64,000 bases of DNA from Actinomycetes bacterium (GCA_029782145.1 JAKOVH010000023.1:154436-218435), one strand, 5' to 3'. Counted from the stretch's first letter, positions 33,401 through 42,085 are shown. The notes: generated by a model not told the origin, from the sequence alone. Translations and numbers: made by a program.

Positions 33401-34738
33401 TCAGGCGGTCACGCCGAGCCAGCGGGGGGCTCCGGCGTCGAAGCCGGGGAAGACCAGGCTCATGTCGACGGGCCGCATGCGGCGGGCCAGCACCTCGGCG
33501 AGCACGAGGCGGTAGTCGTTGAGGACCCTCACGTCACCGTCGTCGGTGTCGGTCAGCGGCACCCACGCCCCCTTCACCCCGGGGGAGACGCCCCCGCCCG
33601 CCACCAGCATCACCTGACCGTGGCCGTGGTCGAGCCCGCCGGAGCCGTTCTGGGCGATCCTGCGGCCGAACTCGCTCATGACCACGACCGTGACCCTGTC
33701 GGCCGCGGGGCCGAGGGCGCCGAAGAACGCACCGAGGGAGGCGTCGAGGTCGGCGACGAGCTTGGACATCCGGCCGTTGCGGTCGGTGGCCGATCCCATC
33801 TCCTCGTGGGTGTCCCAGCCGCCGAGGTCGGCCGTGGCCACCTCCACCGGGAGCCCGGCGCTGACCAGCTTGGCGATGGGCCACAGGGCGGGCCCGAAGC
33901 CGGACGGCCAGTCCGCCGGCGGCTCTGCGTCGTCGACGACGGAGCCCACCGCAGTGACGAGGTCGAGCCCGGACGCCGCGGGAGCCCGCAGCACGGAGGC
34001 GCCGCTGGCGTACATCGCAGCCAGGGCGGTCGACATCTGGGCGGTCGAGGACGCCCAGCGCTCGGTGCTCTGCAGGCGCAGGGACGACAGGTCCGGGGAG
34101 GCGACGACCGTGGCGCCACGGGTGGAGGCGGGCAGCCCCGGGCCGCTCGAGTAGCCGCGCAGCGTCGCCGCGGGTGTGGTGGCGCTGGCGCGCAGGTAGC
34201 GGCCGAGCCAGCCGTCGACGGTCATCGCGTTCGTCGGCGTGCCCTTCTCGATGAGGTCCTGGGCTTCGAAGTGGCTCCGCGTCGGGTTCGGCGACCCGGC
34301 GGCGGGCACCACCGCGAGCCGGCCGTCGTCGAGGAGGCGCTTGAGGTTGGGCGCGGCGGGGTGGAGCCCGAAGGTCGCGTCGACCGGGAGCGCAGCCCTC
34401 GCCGGCACGGCGATGTCGGGGCGTTGGACCGGGTAGGTCGGATCGCCCACCGGCGCCAGGAGGGAGAGGCCGTCGGCGCCGCCGCGCAGGAACAGCACGA
34501 CCAGGACGTTGCTGGTCGACGGCGCTGCGACTTCGGCGGCGTGCGCGGTGCCGACCAGCCAGCCCGGGCGCAGGTAGGCGGTGGCGCACACCGCGCCTGC
34601 CGTCCCGGCCGCCACGGTGAGGAACCGGCGACGGCCCATGCCCGGCGCGAGCGGCACCGCCACGGCGGTGTCGTGCGACGCGGCACCGGCGAGGTCGTGC
34701 ACGGGGTCGGAGGTGGGGTCAGGGGCCATGGCGCTCAC
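33401..34738 (-). CDS. DUF1501 family secreted protein (Tat signal)
   Basis: This is a 445-residue protein if GTG 34738 is used, which overlaps the preceding stop (GTGA); ATG 34729 is also possible. A twin-arginine signal is at 36-40 (RRRFL) followed by a hydrophobic stretch. The DUF1501 landmarks are LVVLFLRGGADGLSLLAPVGD, SHFEAQDLIEKG, GGWDTHEEMG and VVVMSEFGRRIAQNGSGGLDHGHGQ. The family resembles alkaline-phosphatase-like/sulfatase folds and is secreted with a DUF1800 partner, whose gene is directly upstream. The biochemical role is not established. Confidence 0.87.
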   Translation of the reverse strand: MSAMAPDPTSDPVHDLAGAASHDTAVAVPLAPGMGRRRFLTVAAGTAGAVCATAYLRPGWLVGTAHAAEVAAPSTSNVLVVLFLRGGADGLSLLAPVGDPTYPVQRPDIAVPARAALPVDATFGLHPAAPNLKRLLDDGRLAVVPAAGSPNPTRSHFEAQDLIEKGTPTNAMTVDGWLGRYLRASATTPAATLRGYSSGPGLPASTRGATVVASPDLSSLRLQSTERWASSTAQMSTALAAMYASGASVLRAPAASGLDLVTAVGSVVDDAEPPADWPSGFGPALWPIAKLVSAGLPVEVATADLGGWDTHEEMGSATDRNGRMSKLVADLDASLGAFFGALGPAADRVTVVVMSEFGRRIAQNGSGGLDHGHGQVMLVAGGGVSPGVKGAWVPLTDTDDGDVRVLNDYRLVLAEVLARRMRPVDMSLVFPGFDAGAPRWLGVTA

Positions 34739-36417
34739 CGCATCTGCGCTTGGGGGGACTGCAGGACGTAGGCGAGCAGCGAGTTCGCCGGATACCACGA
34801 CTCCCACGGCGCGTCCTGGGTGAGGCCGGTCGTGGTGAGGATCGCCCTTCGGCTCGCGGCGTCGAGGGGCTCGCCCAGCACGGCGTCGGCCAGCCGGTCG
34901 ACGGCCTGCCCGACGGTGGCCGGCGCGGGGTTGCCCAGCACCCCGGGCGGGTCGACGAACGACGCGCCCCACCAGGCGCCACGGGCGATCTCCGAGGCGA
35001 GGTTCCAGCGGTTCACCATCGCGCCGGCGTTGAGCCAGGCCCGGTTGGCGTCGGGGTAGCCGTTGGGCGCGGGCCACCGGTGAGGTCGCTGGCCGAGCAG
35101 GTCGAGCCGAGCGTTGCAGTACCAGAGGAAGTCGGCCGCCATGTCCGGTTCCCACCGCGCCCGGGCGCCCCGGAGGCAGGCCACCAGGTACTCGAACGGG
35201 CGGCGGGCCTTGAGGTTGGCCGACGAACGGAACGCGCTCGAGGTGAGCAGGGTGCGGATCATCGGCACGATCGCGGTGTCGTTGTCGGTGTAGGCCTTGG
35301 CGGCGCTCGTGACGACGGCGTCGGTGGGCGTGACGTGCTCGCCGATGAAGCGCACGGCGGCCTTGTGGGCGAGGCGGTTGGCCGTGTTCGGGTGCCGGGC
35401 CAGGTGGCGCAGGAACGACTCGCCTGCCGCTCGGCCCGTGAGCCCGCCCGGTGCCCAGCCGAGGACGTCGCCGCCGGCGGCGAGCGGGCCCATGTCGTGC
35501 CAGTCCGACCGGAAGGCGAAGCCGCCGCTGCGGGCGTCGGCGACGGTCCAGCCCGACAACAGGTAGGCGACCTCCTTCACGTCGGTCTCGTCGTAGCCAC
35601 CGCCGAGGCCGACGGTGTGGAGCTCGAGCAGCTCGCGGGCGTAGTTCTCGATGGGAGGCTGGTCCCCGTCGGCCCGTGAGCTGGCCTGGTCCAGGTAGAT
35701 GAGCATGGCCGGGTGCTGGGCCGACGCCACGAGCATGTCGCTGAACGTGCCGGTGGCGTGGGCCCGGATGACGTCACGGTGGAACGCCGGCATGTGGGTG
35801 ATGAGGGGCCACCGGTTGGCGTCGATGTTGAGGTGGTTGCCCCAGAAGTCGACGAGGAGCTCGTAGAGCGGGCGGCGACCCCAGGTGGCTCGCACGACGG
35901 TGGCCGTGGCCAGGTCGAACGGGGCCCGCCACGGCGTCACGTCGTCGGCGATCCTCTCCGGCGTCCAGAGGGCGCGGGGGTACCCCGCGGCGACCATGGC
36001 GTCGGCGGCGCTGTCGTCGATCGTCGACCACGCCAGCTGGCTGTCGATCCACCCCGTGGTCCCGAGGCGACGGAGCTCGACCAGCACCTCGGGGGTGGGC
36101 GAAAAGGCGAGCCGGCGGGCGTGGTGCAGAAACTGGGCGTCGCCGTCGGCGAGCGGGTCGACCGCCGGCGTCCCCGGCGTCCCCGGCGTCGTCGGCGCCG
36201 CCGGAGCGGCGGTCGTGGTGGTGCTCGCCGGCGGCCGGGTGGTGGTCGTGGTCGGGCCCGGGGCGGGGGTCGTGGACGGTGACGCCGGCTCCGAAGTGGA
36301 CGACGGGGCGGCGCAGGCGGCGGCCACCACGGCGACGCCGCCAGCGACGAGGAGGCTGCGGCGGTCGAGCGTGCGCCGGGACGGCGCCTCGGTGTCGGTT
36401 GTGGTGCCGGGATCCAT
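34735..36417 (-). CDS. DUF1800 family secreted lipoprotein-like protein (Tat signal)
   Basis: This is a 560-residue protein. RR at 19-20 starts a twin-arginine signal and a lipobox-like AAAC ends at Cys35, so it may be a Tat-exported lipoprotein. A Thr/Pro-rich linker (about 40-95) follows. The DUF1800 domain shows FLHHARRLAFSPTPEVL, DFWGNHLNI, QPPIENYARELLELHTVG, NRLAHKAAVRFIG and YLVACLRG. It is paired with the DUF1501 gene by a 4-base stop-start overlap. The function is unknown. ATG at 36417 is preceded by GGGGAAGG. Confidence 0.87.
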   Translation of the reverse strand: MDPGTTTDTEAPSRRTLDRRSLLVAGGVAVVAAACAAPSSTSEPASPSTTPAPGPTTTTTRPPASTTTTAAPAAPTTPGTPGTPAVDPLADGDAQFLHHARRLAFSPTPEVLVELRRLGTTGWIDSQLAWSTIDDSAADAMVAAGYPRALWTPERIADDVTPWRAPFDLATATVVRATWGRRPLYELLVDFWGNHLNIDANRWPLITHMPAFHRDVIRAHATGTFSDMLVASAQHPAMLIYLDQASSRADGDQPPIENYARELLELHTVGLGGGYDETDVKEVAYLLSGWTVADARSGGFAFRSDWHDMGPLAAGGDVLGWAPGGLTGRAAGESFLRHLARHPNTANRLAHKAAVRFIGEHVTPTDAVVTSAAKAYTDNDTAIVPMIRTLLTSSAFRSSANLKARRPFEYLVACLRGARARWEPDMAADFLWYCNARLDLLGQRPHRWPAPNGYPDANRAWLNAGAMVNRWNLASEIARGAWWGASFVDPPGVLGNPAPATVGQAVDRLADAVLGEPLDAASRRAILTTTGLTQDAPWESWYPANSLLAYVLQSPQAQMR

Positions 36418-36634
36418 CGTGACCTTCCCCTGGCCGATGTAGCCGAAGGCTCGAGAACAGGGTGCCGACGTCGCACGGGTTCGGCGAGCTCGGCCAGCAC
36501 CTTCGCTTGTCACGGTCGGCGGCAAGAAGTGGGAACTTGAGCACTATCCGTGGTGAGGGACATATCAGCCCCGTTCGGTTCGGTACCGTCGATCGAACAC
36601 CTGGTGAGGGCTCTCCAGCGGCTATCGAGCCGGC

Positions 36635-36690
36635 GGCGATCGGGCCAGGCGGCGATCGGGTCGGCCGGCGATCGGGCCGGCGGCGATCGG
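36635..36690. repeat. 16-bp tandem repeat around GGCGATCGG
   Basis: GGCGATCGG occurs at 36635, 36651, 36667 and 36682 with spacings of 16, 16 and 15 bp. The intervening bases are GGCC/GGCT-like. The repeat lies in the long non-coding gap upstream of the DUF1800 gene. Confidence 0.8.
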
Positions 36691-37230
36691 TCCGGCGGGC
36701 TCGGCTGGCTCGAGGGGGGGCGCCAGCAGGCGGCGCGTCGCGGGCCGGTCGGGGTGTCACGTCGCGGCGCCGTGGTCCGGCGCACTCGTGCGCTGCGTCA
36801 GCCAGCGCAGATGCCGGCGCTCGGCAGGGCGGGATTCCCGTGCTTTTCGTCAGTTGACATTATCGGGTGTGGGCGGGTGGGGCCGGGGCAGCGGCCGCGA
36901 TGAGCGGAACTGGGCTGCTCTCCGTGCAGTGCGCCGGTCTGGCCTGGGTGTGCGGGCTGCCGGCGACGGCGACGAGCTGCAGGGGCGACGGGAGCCGGGC
37001 GTCTCAGGACGCGACTGCGGCGACGCCGGCCGAGCAGTCCGGAGCACGCGTGCAGTGCCACGCAGCTCACGCTGCAGACGGGCGACGGGCTCACCGGCCT
37101 TTCAAGGCCACGCGGCCCCGCCGAGGCAGCCCCGACCGCCGGGGCCCGATGCGGGCCGTGTCACTTTACATAACGAGGATTATCGGCGCTGGCAGCGCAG
37201 CCTGCAGGCCCCCGGACCGCCCCCGGTCGT

Positions 37231-37329
37231 GAGGCAGATCTCCCGCTCTCGGCGGACGATCTGCCTCAGCAAGGGCGCCACCAGGCCGACCCGAGGCAGA
37301 TCTGCCGCTCGCCGCGGCGGATCTGCCTC
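37231..37329. repeat. Array 3 of 37-nt palindromic repeats (2 copies)
   Basis: Copies lie at 37231-37267 and 37293-37329, again 37 nt long at a 62-nt pitch with a 25-nt spacer. Each begins GAGGCAGATC and ends GATCTGCCTC, giving at least a 10-bp perfect stem. In the second copy pairing continues to 16 bp with one G-T and a 5-nt loop. Loop and spacer sequences differ from arrays 1 and 2. It lies 68 bp downstream of the histidine-phosphatase stop codon. Confidence 0.92.
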
Positions 37330-37396
37330 ACAGGGCCCGCGAGACAGCGAGGCGGCCCCGAGCAGGCGGGCGCCTCACCGCGAGAGGCGAGCCCGC

Positions 37397-38104
37397 TCAG
37401 GTCGGGGCCTCGGCGGCAGCGGAGAGCTCGCCGGCGAGGTGGCCGGTGTCGTTGAACCGACGAACGATCCAGCGGTCGCCCACCACCACGAGGTGGCTGA
37501 TGGAGGCGTTGTCGGCGCTGGCGAAGGCCAGCGTCCGCGCACCGCTCGCCTCGGCCAGCACCGCGCCGATGGCACCGCCGTGGCTCACCGCCACCACGCG
37601 CTCCCCCGGGTGCGCCTCGTGGATCCGCTCGATCGCCGCGCGCACGCGCGCCCGCAGGGCGGCGGCGGTCTCGGCGCCGGGGATGGCGGCCCAGTCCTGG
37701 GTGGCGTCGATCTGGGCGAAGGCCGGGTGGCCCTGCGCAGCCATCGCCCGGAACACACCGCCCTCCCACTCCCCCAGGTGGACCTCCCGCAGGTCCGGCT
37801 CGACCAGGGGGTAGAGGTCGAGCAGGGCGACGAGCGGTGCCGCCGTCTCGTGGGTGCGCCGCAGGGTGGTGACGTACACGGCGTCGATCTCGACGTGGCG
37901 CAGCCGATCGGCCACCCGTTCGGCCTGCCAGCGCCCGTGGGGCGACAGGGGCGGGTCGCCGTGCCCGTCGACGAGAGGGAACGGCTCGCCGTCGCGGTAG
38001 GGCGCCGACTGGCCGTGGCGCACCAGCAGGATCTCGGTTGCTCCCTCGGGCGCCTGGAAGGCTCGCTGTCCGTACTCGGGCTTCTCGCCGCTCGCACCGC
38101 TCAT
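37397..38104 (-). CDS. Histidine phosphatase family protein
   Basis: This is a 235-residue protein of the phosphoglycerate-mutase-like fold. The RHG motif (R29-H30-G31) carries the phosphorylated His, and GDPPLSPHGRWQAE, TTLRRTHETA and VSHGGAIGAVL complete the active site. The family acts on many phosphomonoesters, so the substrate remains open. The ATG at 38104 follows a -10 box that overlaps the stop codon of the carotenoid oxygenase gene. Its 3' end lies near repeat array 3. Confidence 0.9.
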   Translation of the reverse strand: MSGASGEKPEYGQRAFQAPEGATEILLVRHGQSAPYRDGEPFPLVDGHGDPPLSPHGRWQAERVADRLRHVEIDAVYVTTLRRTHETAAPLVALLDLYPLVEPDLREVHLGEWEGGVFRAMAAQGHPAFAQIDATQDWAAIPGAETAAALRARVRAAIERIHEAHPGERVVAVSHGGAIGAVLAEASGARTLAFASADNASISHLVVVGDRWIVRRFNDTGHLAGELSAAAEAPT

Positions 38105-38111
38105 GGGCGAG

Positions 38112-38117
38112 ATCCTA
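38112..38117 (-). promoter_or_regulatory. Leaderless -10 box of the phosphatase gene, overlapping a stop codon
   Basis: Minus-strand TAGGAT uses the TAG stop of the carotenoid oxygenase gene and lies 7 nt before the ATG at 38104. Confidence 0.5.
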
Positions 38118-39608
38118 CGGAGCGAGCGCGGTCGGCTCGTCGGGGATCCATGCCCCGTGGAACCCGACCGGCACCCGAGCAGGCAGACGCACCTCGGCCA
38201 CCGGGCCGGCCGCCACGTCGAGCGGGTCGAGGACCACCAGGCTGCTGCGCATCGTGGACCGGTCGGTCGTGAAGGCGAGCAGGTGCCCCTCCGCCTCCCC
38301 CGCGCCGGTCGGCGCCAGGACCGCCTCACCGGCGGCGAGCCACGGGCCGGGCGCCCACCGCTCGAGCTGGCCGGTGCCGGAGTCGAGGTGGGCGATGCCG
38401 GGGAACTGCGAGCCGTCGGGGCCGTCGGACGCCACCTCGGCGTACCACCCGTGGCGGTAGGCCCGACCGGTGAGGCGACGGTCGATCGTCGGCAGGTCCA
38501 TCCGGTTGTCCGAGAGCGTCTCGGCGTCGAGGCGCAGCTGCGGGCCCGAGGTGTCGATGCGCCACCGCTCGACCCGGCTCGGTCGGGTGTCGGTGGTGGC
38601 CGTCATCGCCGACGGCAGGCGGCACACGTCGACCACCACCGTGTCGCCCTCGCGGTGGGCGTTGGCCGAGTGGTAGACGAAGCACGGCTCGACCTCCACC
38701 CAGCGGATGGCGGACGTGGGACCGCCGAGGGGCATCACCCCGACGCGGGCCCCGGCCTCGGGCCGCCACGCGAACGGCATCCCGCTCCCGCTCGTGGCGG
38801 CATCGAGGTCGAAGATGACCGGCAGGTCCCAGAAGACGACGTCGCGGTCGGTGACGGCGAAGTCGTGCATCATCGCCGGGCGCCCGATGTCGACCTCCTG
38901 GCTGAGCCGCAGGGTGCCGTCGGGCGAGGCCACGTGGTAGGTGAGGTACGGCGGGAAGAAGCCGTAGCCGAAGAAGTGGAGCTCACCGGTGGTCGGGTCG
39001 ACCTTCGGGTGGGCGGTCATGGCGGTCGTGAGCCGGCTGTCGAAGTCGTACGGGCCGACGGTGTCGAGCGTCTCGGGGTCGAGCTCGAACGGGTAGCCGA
39101 CCTCGCCCAGGCTGAGCAGCCGCCCGCCGTGGTGCAGCACGCTCACGTTGCTCTGGTTGTTGGGCCCTCCCGGGACACCGGCGCTCGTGAGCCCCCCGCC
39201 GGCCGCCAGGATGGGGGTGCGCACCCACCGGTTGCGGTACGAGCGGGCCTGGCCGCCCTCCAGCCGCACCCCGTGGACCATCCCGTCGCCCAGGAACCAG
39301 TGCGTCGACGGGCCGTGGGCCGGGTTGGAGCCGTTGCGGACGAAGGTGCCGTGGAGCTCCGGAGGCAGCGAACCGACGACCTCGAGCTCGGTGCTGGTCG
39401 TCTCGACGTCGACGGGGGCGAAGACGCCCTGCATCCACCACGGCACCGACGGGTCGGGCGGAGCGAAGGTGGCGACGGGTGCGCTCGGCTCCGACACCGG
39501 CGACCCCGAGGAGCACCCGCCGAGCAGGGTCGCCAGCTGCGCTCCGCCCGCGACGGCGAGCCCGGTGCCGGCCATCGTGGCCAGGAAGTGGCGTCGAGAG
39601 GTCCCCAT
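38115..39608 (-). CDS. Carotenoid oxygenase family protein, Tat-exported lipoprotein
   Basis: This is a 497-residue protein. RRHFL at 5-9 starts a twin-arginine signal and LLGGC ends at Cys32, a lipobox, so it is probably exported folded and anchored. The beta-propeller enzyme has the four iron-ligand histidines I would expect: H200 (TAHPKVD), H248 (MMHDF), H313 (VYHSAN) and H484 (FHGAW). The N-terminal FVRNGSNPAHGP block is typical. Members cleave carotenoids or stilbene-like double bonds with Fe(II) and O2. An exported form is unusual, and its substrate is unknown. Confidence 0.9.
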   Translation of the reverse strand: MGTSRRHFLATMAGTGLAVAGGAQLATLLGGCSSGSPVSEPSAPVATFAPPDPSVPWWMQGVFAPVDVETTSTELEVVGSLPPELHGTFVRNGSNPAHGPSTHWFLGDGMVHGVRLEGGQARSYRNRWVRTPILAAGGGLTSAGVPGGPNNQSNVSVLHHGGRLLSLGEVGYPFELDPETLDTVGPYDFDSRLTTAMTAHPKVDPTTGELHFFGYGFFPPYLTYHVASPDGTLRLSQEVDIGRPAMMHDFAVTDRDVVFWDLPVIFDLDAATSGSGMPFAWRPEAGARVGVMPLGGPTSAIRWVEVEPCFVYHSANAHREGDTVVVDVCRLPSAMTATTDTRPSRVERWRIDTSGPQLRLDAETLSDNRMDLPTIDRRLTGRAYRHGWYAEVASDGPDGSQFPGIAHLDSGTGQLERWAPGPWLAAGEAVLAPTGAGEAEGHLLAFTTDRSTMRSSLVVLDPLDVAAGPVAEVRLPARVPVGFHGAWIPDEPTALAP

Positions 39609-39706
39609 GAGCGTCGGCCGACGCCGGGTCCCCTCCCGACGCCGGCCGCACGCTACCAGCCGGTCCGACCCGCCGACGGACGTTCGCTCCCCCTCCGGTG
39701 GGCGGA

Positions 39707-39712
39707 TAGCGT
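39707..39712 (+). promoter_or_regulatory. Leaderless -10 box of the 39722 gene
   Basis: TAGCGT lies 9 nt before the ATG at 39722. Confidence 0.5.
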
Positions 39713-39721
39713 GACGTCCCT

Positions 39722-41326
39722 ATGTCCCGCAGGATCGAAGTCGAGCTCACGAGCAAGCGAGAAGACGGCACCTGGACCTGGCGCGCCGCTGGCGCCAAGC
39801 AGCCCAAGGGCGACCTCGACGGCTCGCTGCTCTACGAAGGGGCGAAGGTCGGCGACGTCGTGCGGGCCGACGCCGACTTCCTGATCGACGGGATCGTGAT
39901 CACCGGCGTGCTCCCGCCCAAGGGCTCGCGCAAGGAGCCCGAGCGGCTGGAGATCCTCGGACCGCCTCGCCGCGACGAGCAGCTGGTCACCACGCAGCTC
40001 GCCCCCAAGGGTCGCGGCCGCCGGGAGGGCGATCGTCGTCCCCGACGCGACGGCGACCGCGAGGGTCGTCCCGGGGGCGACCGCGACCGGCGACCCCGGC
40101 GCGAAGGTGAGGCGCCGTCCGGCGAGCGGCGCGAGCGGCGGCCCCGTCCGCCCCGTCCGGCGCCGGAGCCCCGCCCCAAGCCCAAGCGCCTCCGAGCGGG
40201 GCGCACCCACCGCAACGAGGTGCTCGCCGGGTTGCCCGAGGAGCAGAAGCCGGTGGCCGAGCAGGTGCTCCGCGGCGGCATCCCCGCGGTGCGCCAGGCC
40301 GTCGAGAAGCAGAACGAGACCAACCGGGCCGAGGGCAAGCCCGAGATCAGCGCCGGTCCCCTCCTGACGCTGGCCGAGCAGCTCATGCCGGCGCTGCGCA
40401 CCGCCGAGTGGCGCGACAAGGCCGAGGCCGCCCTGGCCGACATGGCCGAGCTCGACCTGCGCGACCTGCGTTCGGTCGTGGTGGCGGCCGACGCCGCCGC
40501 CCGCGACGAGCAGACCCGAGAGCTGGCCGAGAAGCTCCGGGTCGGCCTCGCCGAGCGCGTCGACACCGAGCACGCCGCCTGGCTGTCGGAGATCGACGAG
40601 ACGCTGTCGGCCGGCCGGGTCGTGCGGGCCCTCCGGGTCAGCTCGCGTCCCCCGAAGGCGGGCGCCCCGTTCCCAGCCGAGTTGGCGTCCCGGTTGGCCG
40701 ACGAGACCGCCAAGTCGCTCACCGCCGACACCGGCTCCGACCGCTACGCAACAGTGCTCGACGCCCTCGCCTACTCCCCCGTGCGCGGCCAGGTCACCCC
40801 CGGCGGGGTGCCGGCCGAGCCCACCGAGGAGCTGCTCACGGCGGTGCGCAAGCTGGCGTCGCGCCTGCCGGCGGTGGCCGCGATGTTCGGTGTCGAGGCG
40901 CCCGCCGCGCCGGCGCGTTCTGGTCGAGGCCGTCCCCGGGCCAAGGGCCGGCCCGGCACCGGCGCCCCACCCTCCCCGCCCACGGCACCCGCTCCCCCGG
41001 GCACCGAGCCGGCCCCCGCCGAGCCGGAGGCCGCCGAGCCGACGACGACCGCCGACTCGACCACCGCTGAGCCGGAGGCCGTCGAACCGACGGCGACCGA
41101 GCCGGCCACCACGACCGAGACGCCCGACGAGGAGCCCGCGCTCGCGCCCGTCGAGCTCGAGGCGGGAGCGGCACCTGCCGGCAGCCTCGATGCCGGGGAG
41201 CGGCCGGCCGCGCAGCTCGAGCCCGCCACCGACCAGACCGAGGGACGAGCCACCGGCCCGGCCGACGAGGGCGCCGAGCCCGACGGGGCGCCGGCGGCCG
41301 AGGGCTCCGCGGAACCCGACGCCTGA
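39722..41326 (+). CDS. Unrecognised protein with basic central and acidic C-terminal regions
   Basis: This is a 534-residue protein I do not recognise. Residues 1-80 look like a compact beta-rich domain (a strand-rich WTWRAAGAKQPKG segment, then GDVVRADADFLIDGIVITGV), possibly OB-like. Residues 85-160 are Arg/Gly/Asp-rich (RRPRRDGDREGRPGGDRDRR), as in RNA-binding tails. Residues 160-390 are helical (EEQKPVAEQVLRGGIPAVRQAVEKQNE, later LADMAELDLRDLRSVVVAADA). The last 140 residues are Ala/Pro/Thr/Glu low complexity. An RNA-related role is only a guess from composition. The gene is monocistronic with its own leaderless promoter and is convergent to the HAD gene. Confidence 0.8.
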   Translation: MSRRIEVELTSKREDGTWTWRAAGAKQPKGDLDGSLLYEGAKVGDVVRADADFLIDGIVITGVLPPKGSRKEPERLEILGPPRRDEQLVTTQLAPKGRGRREGDRRPRRDGDREGRPGGDRDRRPRREGEAPSGERRERRPRPPRPAPEPRPKPKRLRAGRTHRNEVLAGLPEEQKPVAEQVLRGGIPAVRQAVEKQNETNRAEGKPEISAGPLLTLAEQLMPALRTAEWRDKAEAALADMAELDLRDLRSVVVAADAAARDEQTRELAEKLRVGLAERVDTEHAAWLSEIDETLSAGRVVRALRVSSRPPKAGAPFPAELASRLADETAKSLTADTGSDRYATVLDALAYSPVRGQVTPGGVPAEPTEELLTAVRKLASRLPAVAAMFGVEAPAAPARSGRGRPRAKGRPGTGAPPSPPTAPAPPGTEPAPAEPEAAEPTTTADSTTAEPEAVEPTATEPATTTETPDEEPALAPVELEAGAAPAGSLDAGERPAAQLEPATDQTEGRATGPADEGAEPDGAPAAEGSAEPDA

Positions 41327-41332
41327 AGGGCG

Positions 41333-41887
41333 TCAGCTCGCCCCGAGCAGCTCCAACAGCTGCACCGGGTGCTCCAGCACCACGTCGCCGGGCTCAGGTC
41401 GGGCCCGCGGGTTCCACCCGGCCAGGGCGAAGGGCGCGCCGACGGCGCGGGCGCACGCCCGGTCGTGCCCGGTGTCGCCCAGGAACACCACCTCCTGCGC
41501 CGGCACGTCGAGAGCGGCCAGCACCGGCCCCAGTTCCTTGGGGCCGTCGAAGGCGTCGGTGAACAGCGCCACCTCCGGCCGCCACCCCAGCCGCGCCAGC
41601 TCGGCGCGGCCCGACACGGGGTGCTTGTTCGAGCAGACCGCCCAGCGGCCCAGCCGGCGCACCATGTCGATCACCCCCGGAAAGGGCTGCACCACCTCGG
41701 TGTCGTAGCGGGCGACGTAGTCGTCGACCGACACGCCGAGCCGGGCGCACTCCTCGGCCACCGGGGGCCCGAACCGGATGCCGTCTCGCGGCACGCCCAA
41801 CGCCAGGAACGGCGCGAGCAGCGCTTCGTCGGAGTCGAGCAGCGTGCCGTCGAGATCGCAGACGGCCACGGTGGCCACGGCGGCCAC
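41333..41887 (-). CDS. HAD-superfamily hydrolase (phosphoglycolate phosphatase-like)
   Basis: This is a 184-residue HAD phosphatase. Motif I is D11-L-D13-G-T, motif II contains CSNK and motif III-IV is FLGDTGHDRACARAVG. Length and the small alpha-helical cap (about 18-85) fit Gph-like members. Three in-frame GTG codons (41887, 41878, 41869) compete as starts; the longest is reported. It converges with the unrecognised gene at 39722. The substrate is unknown. Confidence 0.85.
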   Translation of the reverse strand: MAAVATVAVCDLDGTLLDSDEALLAPFLALGVPRDGIRFGPPVAEECARLGVSVDDYVARYDTEVVQPFPGVIDMVRRLGRWAVCSNKHPVSGRAELARLGWRPEVALFTDAFDGPKELGPVLAALDVPAQEVVFLGDTGHDRACARAVGAPFALAGWNPRARPEPGDVVLEHPVQLLELLGAS

Positions 41888-41893
41888 GGCCGC

Positions 41894-42085
41894 TCAGGAC
41901 CGGGATCGGGAGAGCCGACCCCGGTACGCGCCGCTGCGGGGGTCCTGGTCCCAGCGGGCGCCGCACGACTCGCACTGGCACGAGTCGAGGTGCAGCGAGC
42001 CGAGGTAGAGGCGCTGCACCTCGTAGGCGCCGCAGAAGGGGCAACGCAGGTGCCCGGCGTCGGTGTCGTGGTCGGTGTCCTGCAT
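41894..42085 (-). CDS. Small zinc-ribbon protein
   Basis: This is a 63-residue protein with CPFCGAYEV and CESCGARW, two CxxC pairs that form one zinc ribbon. The start is well supported: GGGAGGGAG precedes the ATG at 42085, with TACCCT 13 nt before it. It shares a short intergenic region with the divergent crotonase gene. The function is unknown; small zinc ribbons often bind nucleic acid or other proteins. Confidence 0.8.
   Translation of the reverse strand: MQDTDHDTDAGHLRCPFCGAYEVQRLYLGSLHLDSCQCESCGARWDQDPRSGAYRGRLSRSRS

Larger units (their letters stand above)
36418..37396. other. 979-bp gap without a supported gene
   Basis: No open frame here has a recognisable domain or a convincing start. 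The gap contains a 16-bp tandem repeat (36635-36690), two AT-richer segments holding ATTATCGG (36859-36866 and 37179-37186), palindromic array 3 (37231-37329), and otherwise GC-rich sequence. It presumably holds the promoter of the DUF1800 gene on the minus strand, but I could not assign it with confidence. Confidence 0.6.

Noticed and set aside
36867..37232. Plus-strand open frame of about 120 residues in the non-coding gap
   Set aside because: No ribosome binding site, no domain, and a composition of random GC-rich frames. The antisense frame at 36798-37094 is equally unconvincing.
36418..37396. Insertion sequence or transposon remnant with a coding part
   Set aside because: No transposase-like frame and no terminal inverted repeats were seen. 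Only the short ATTATCGG copies are notable.
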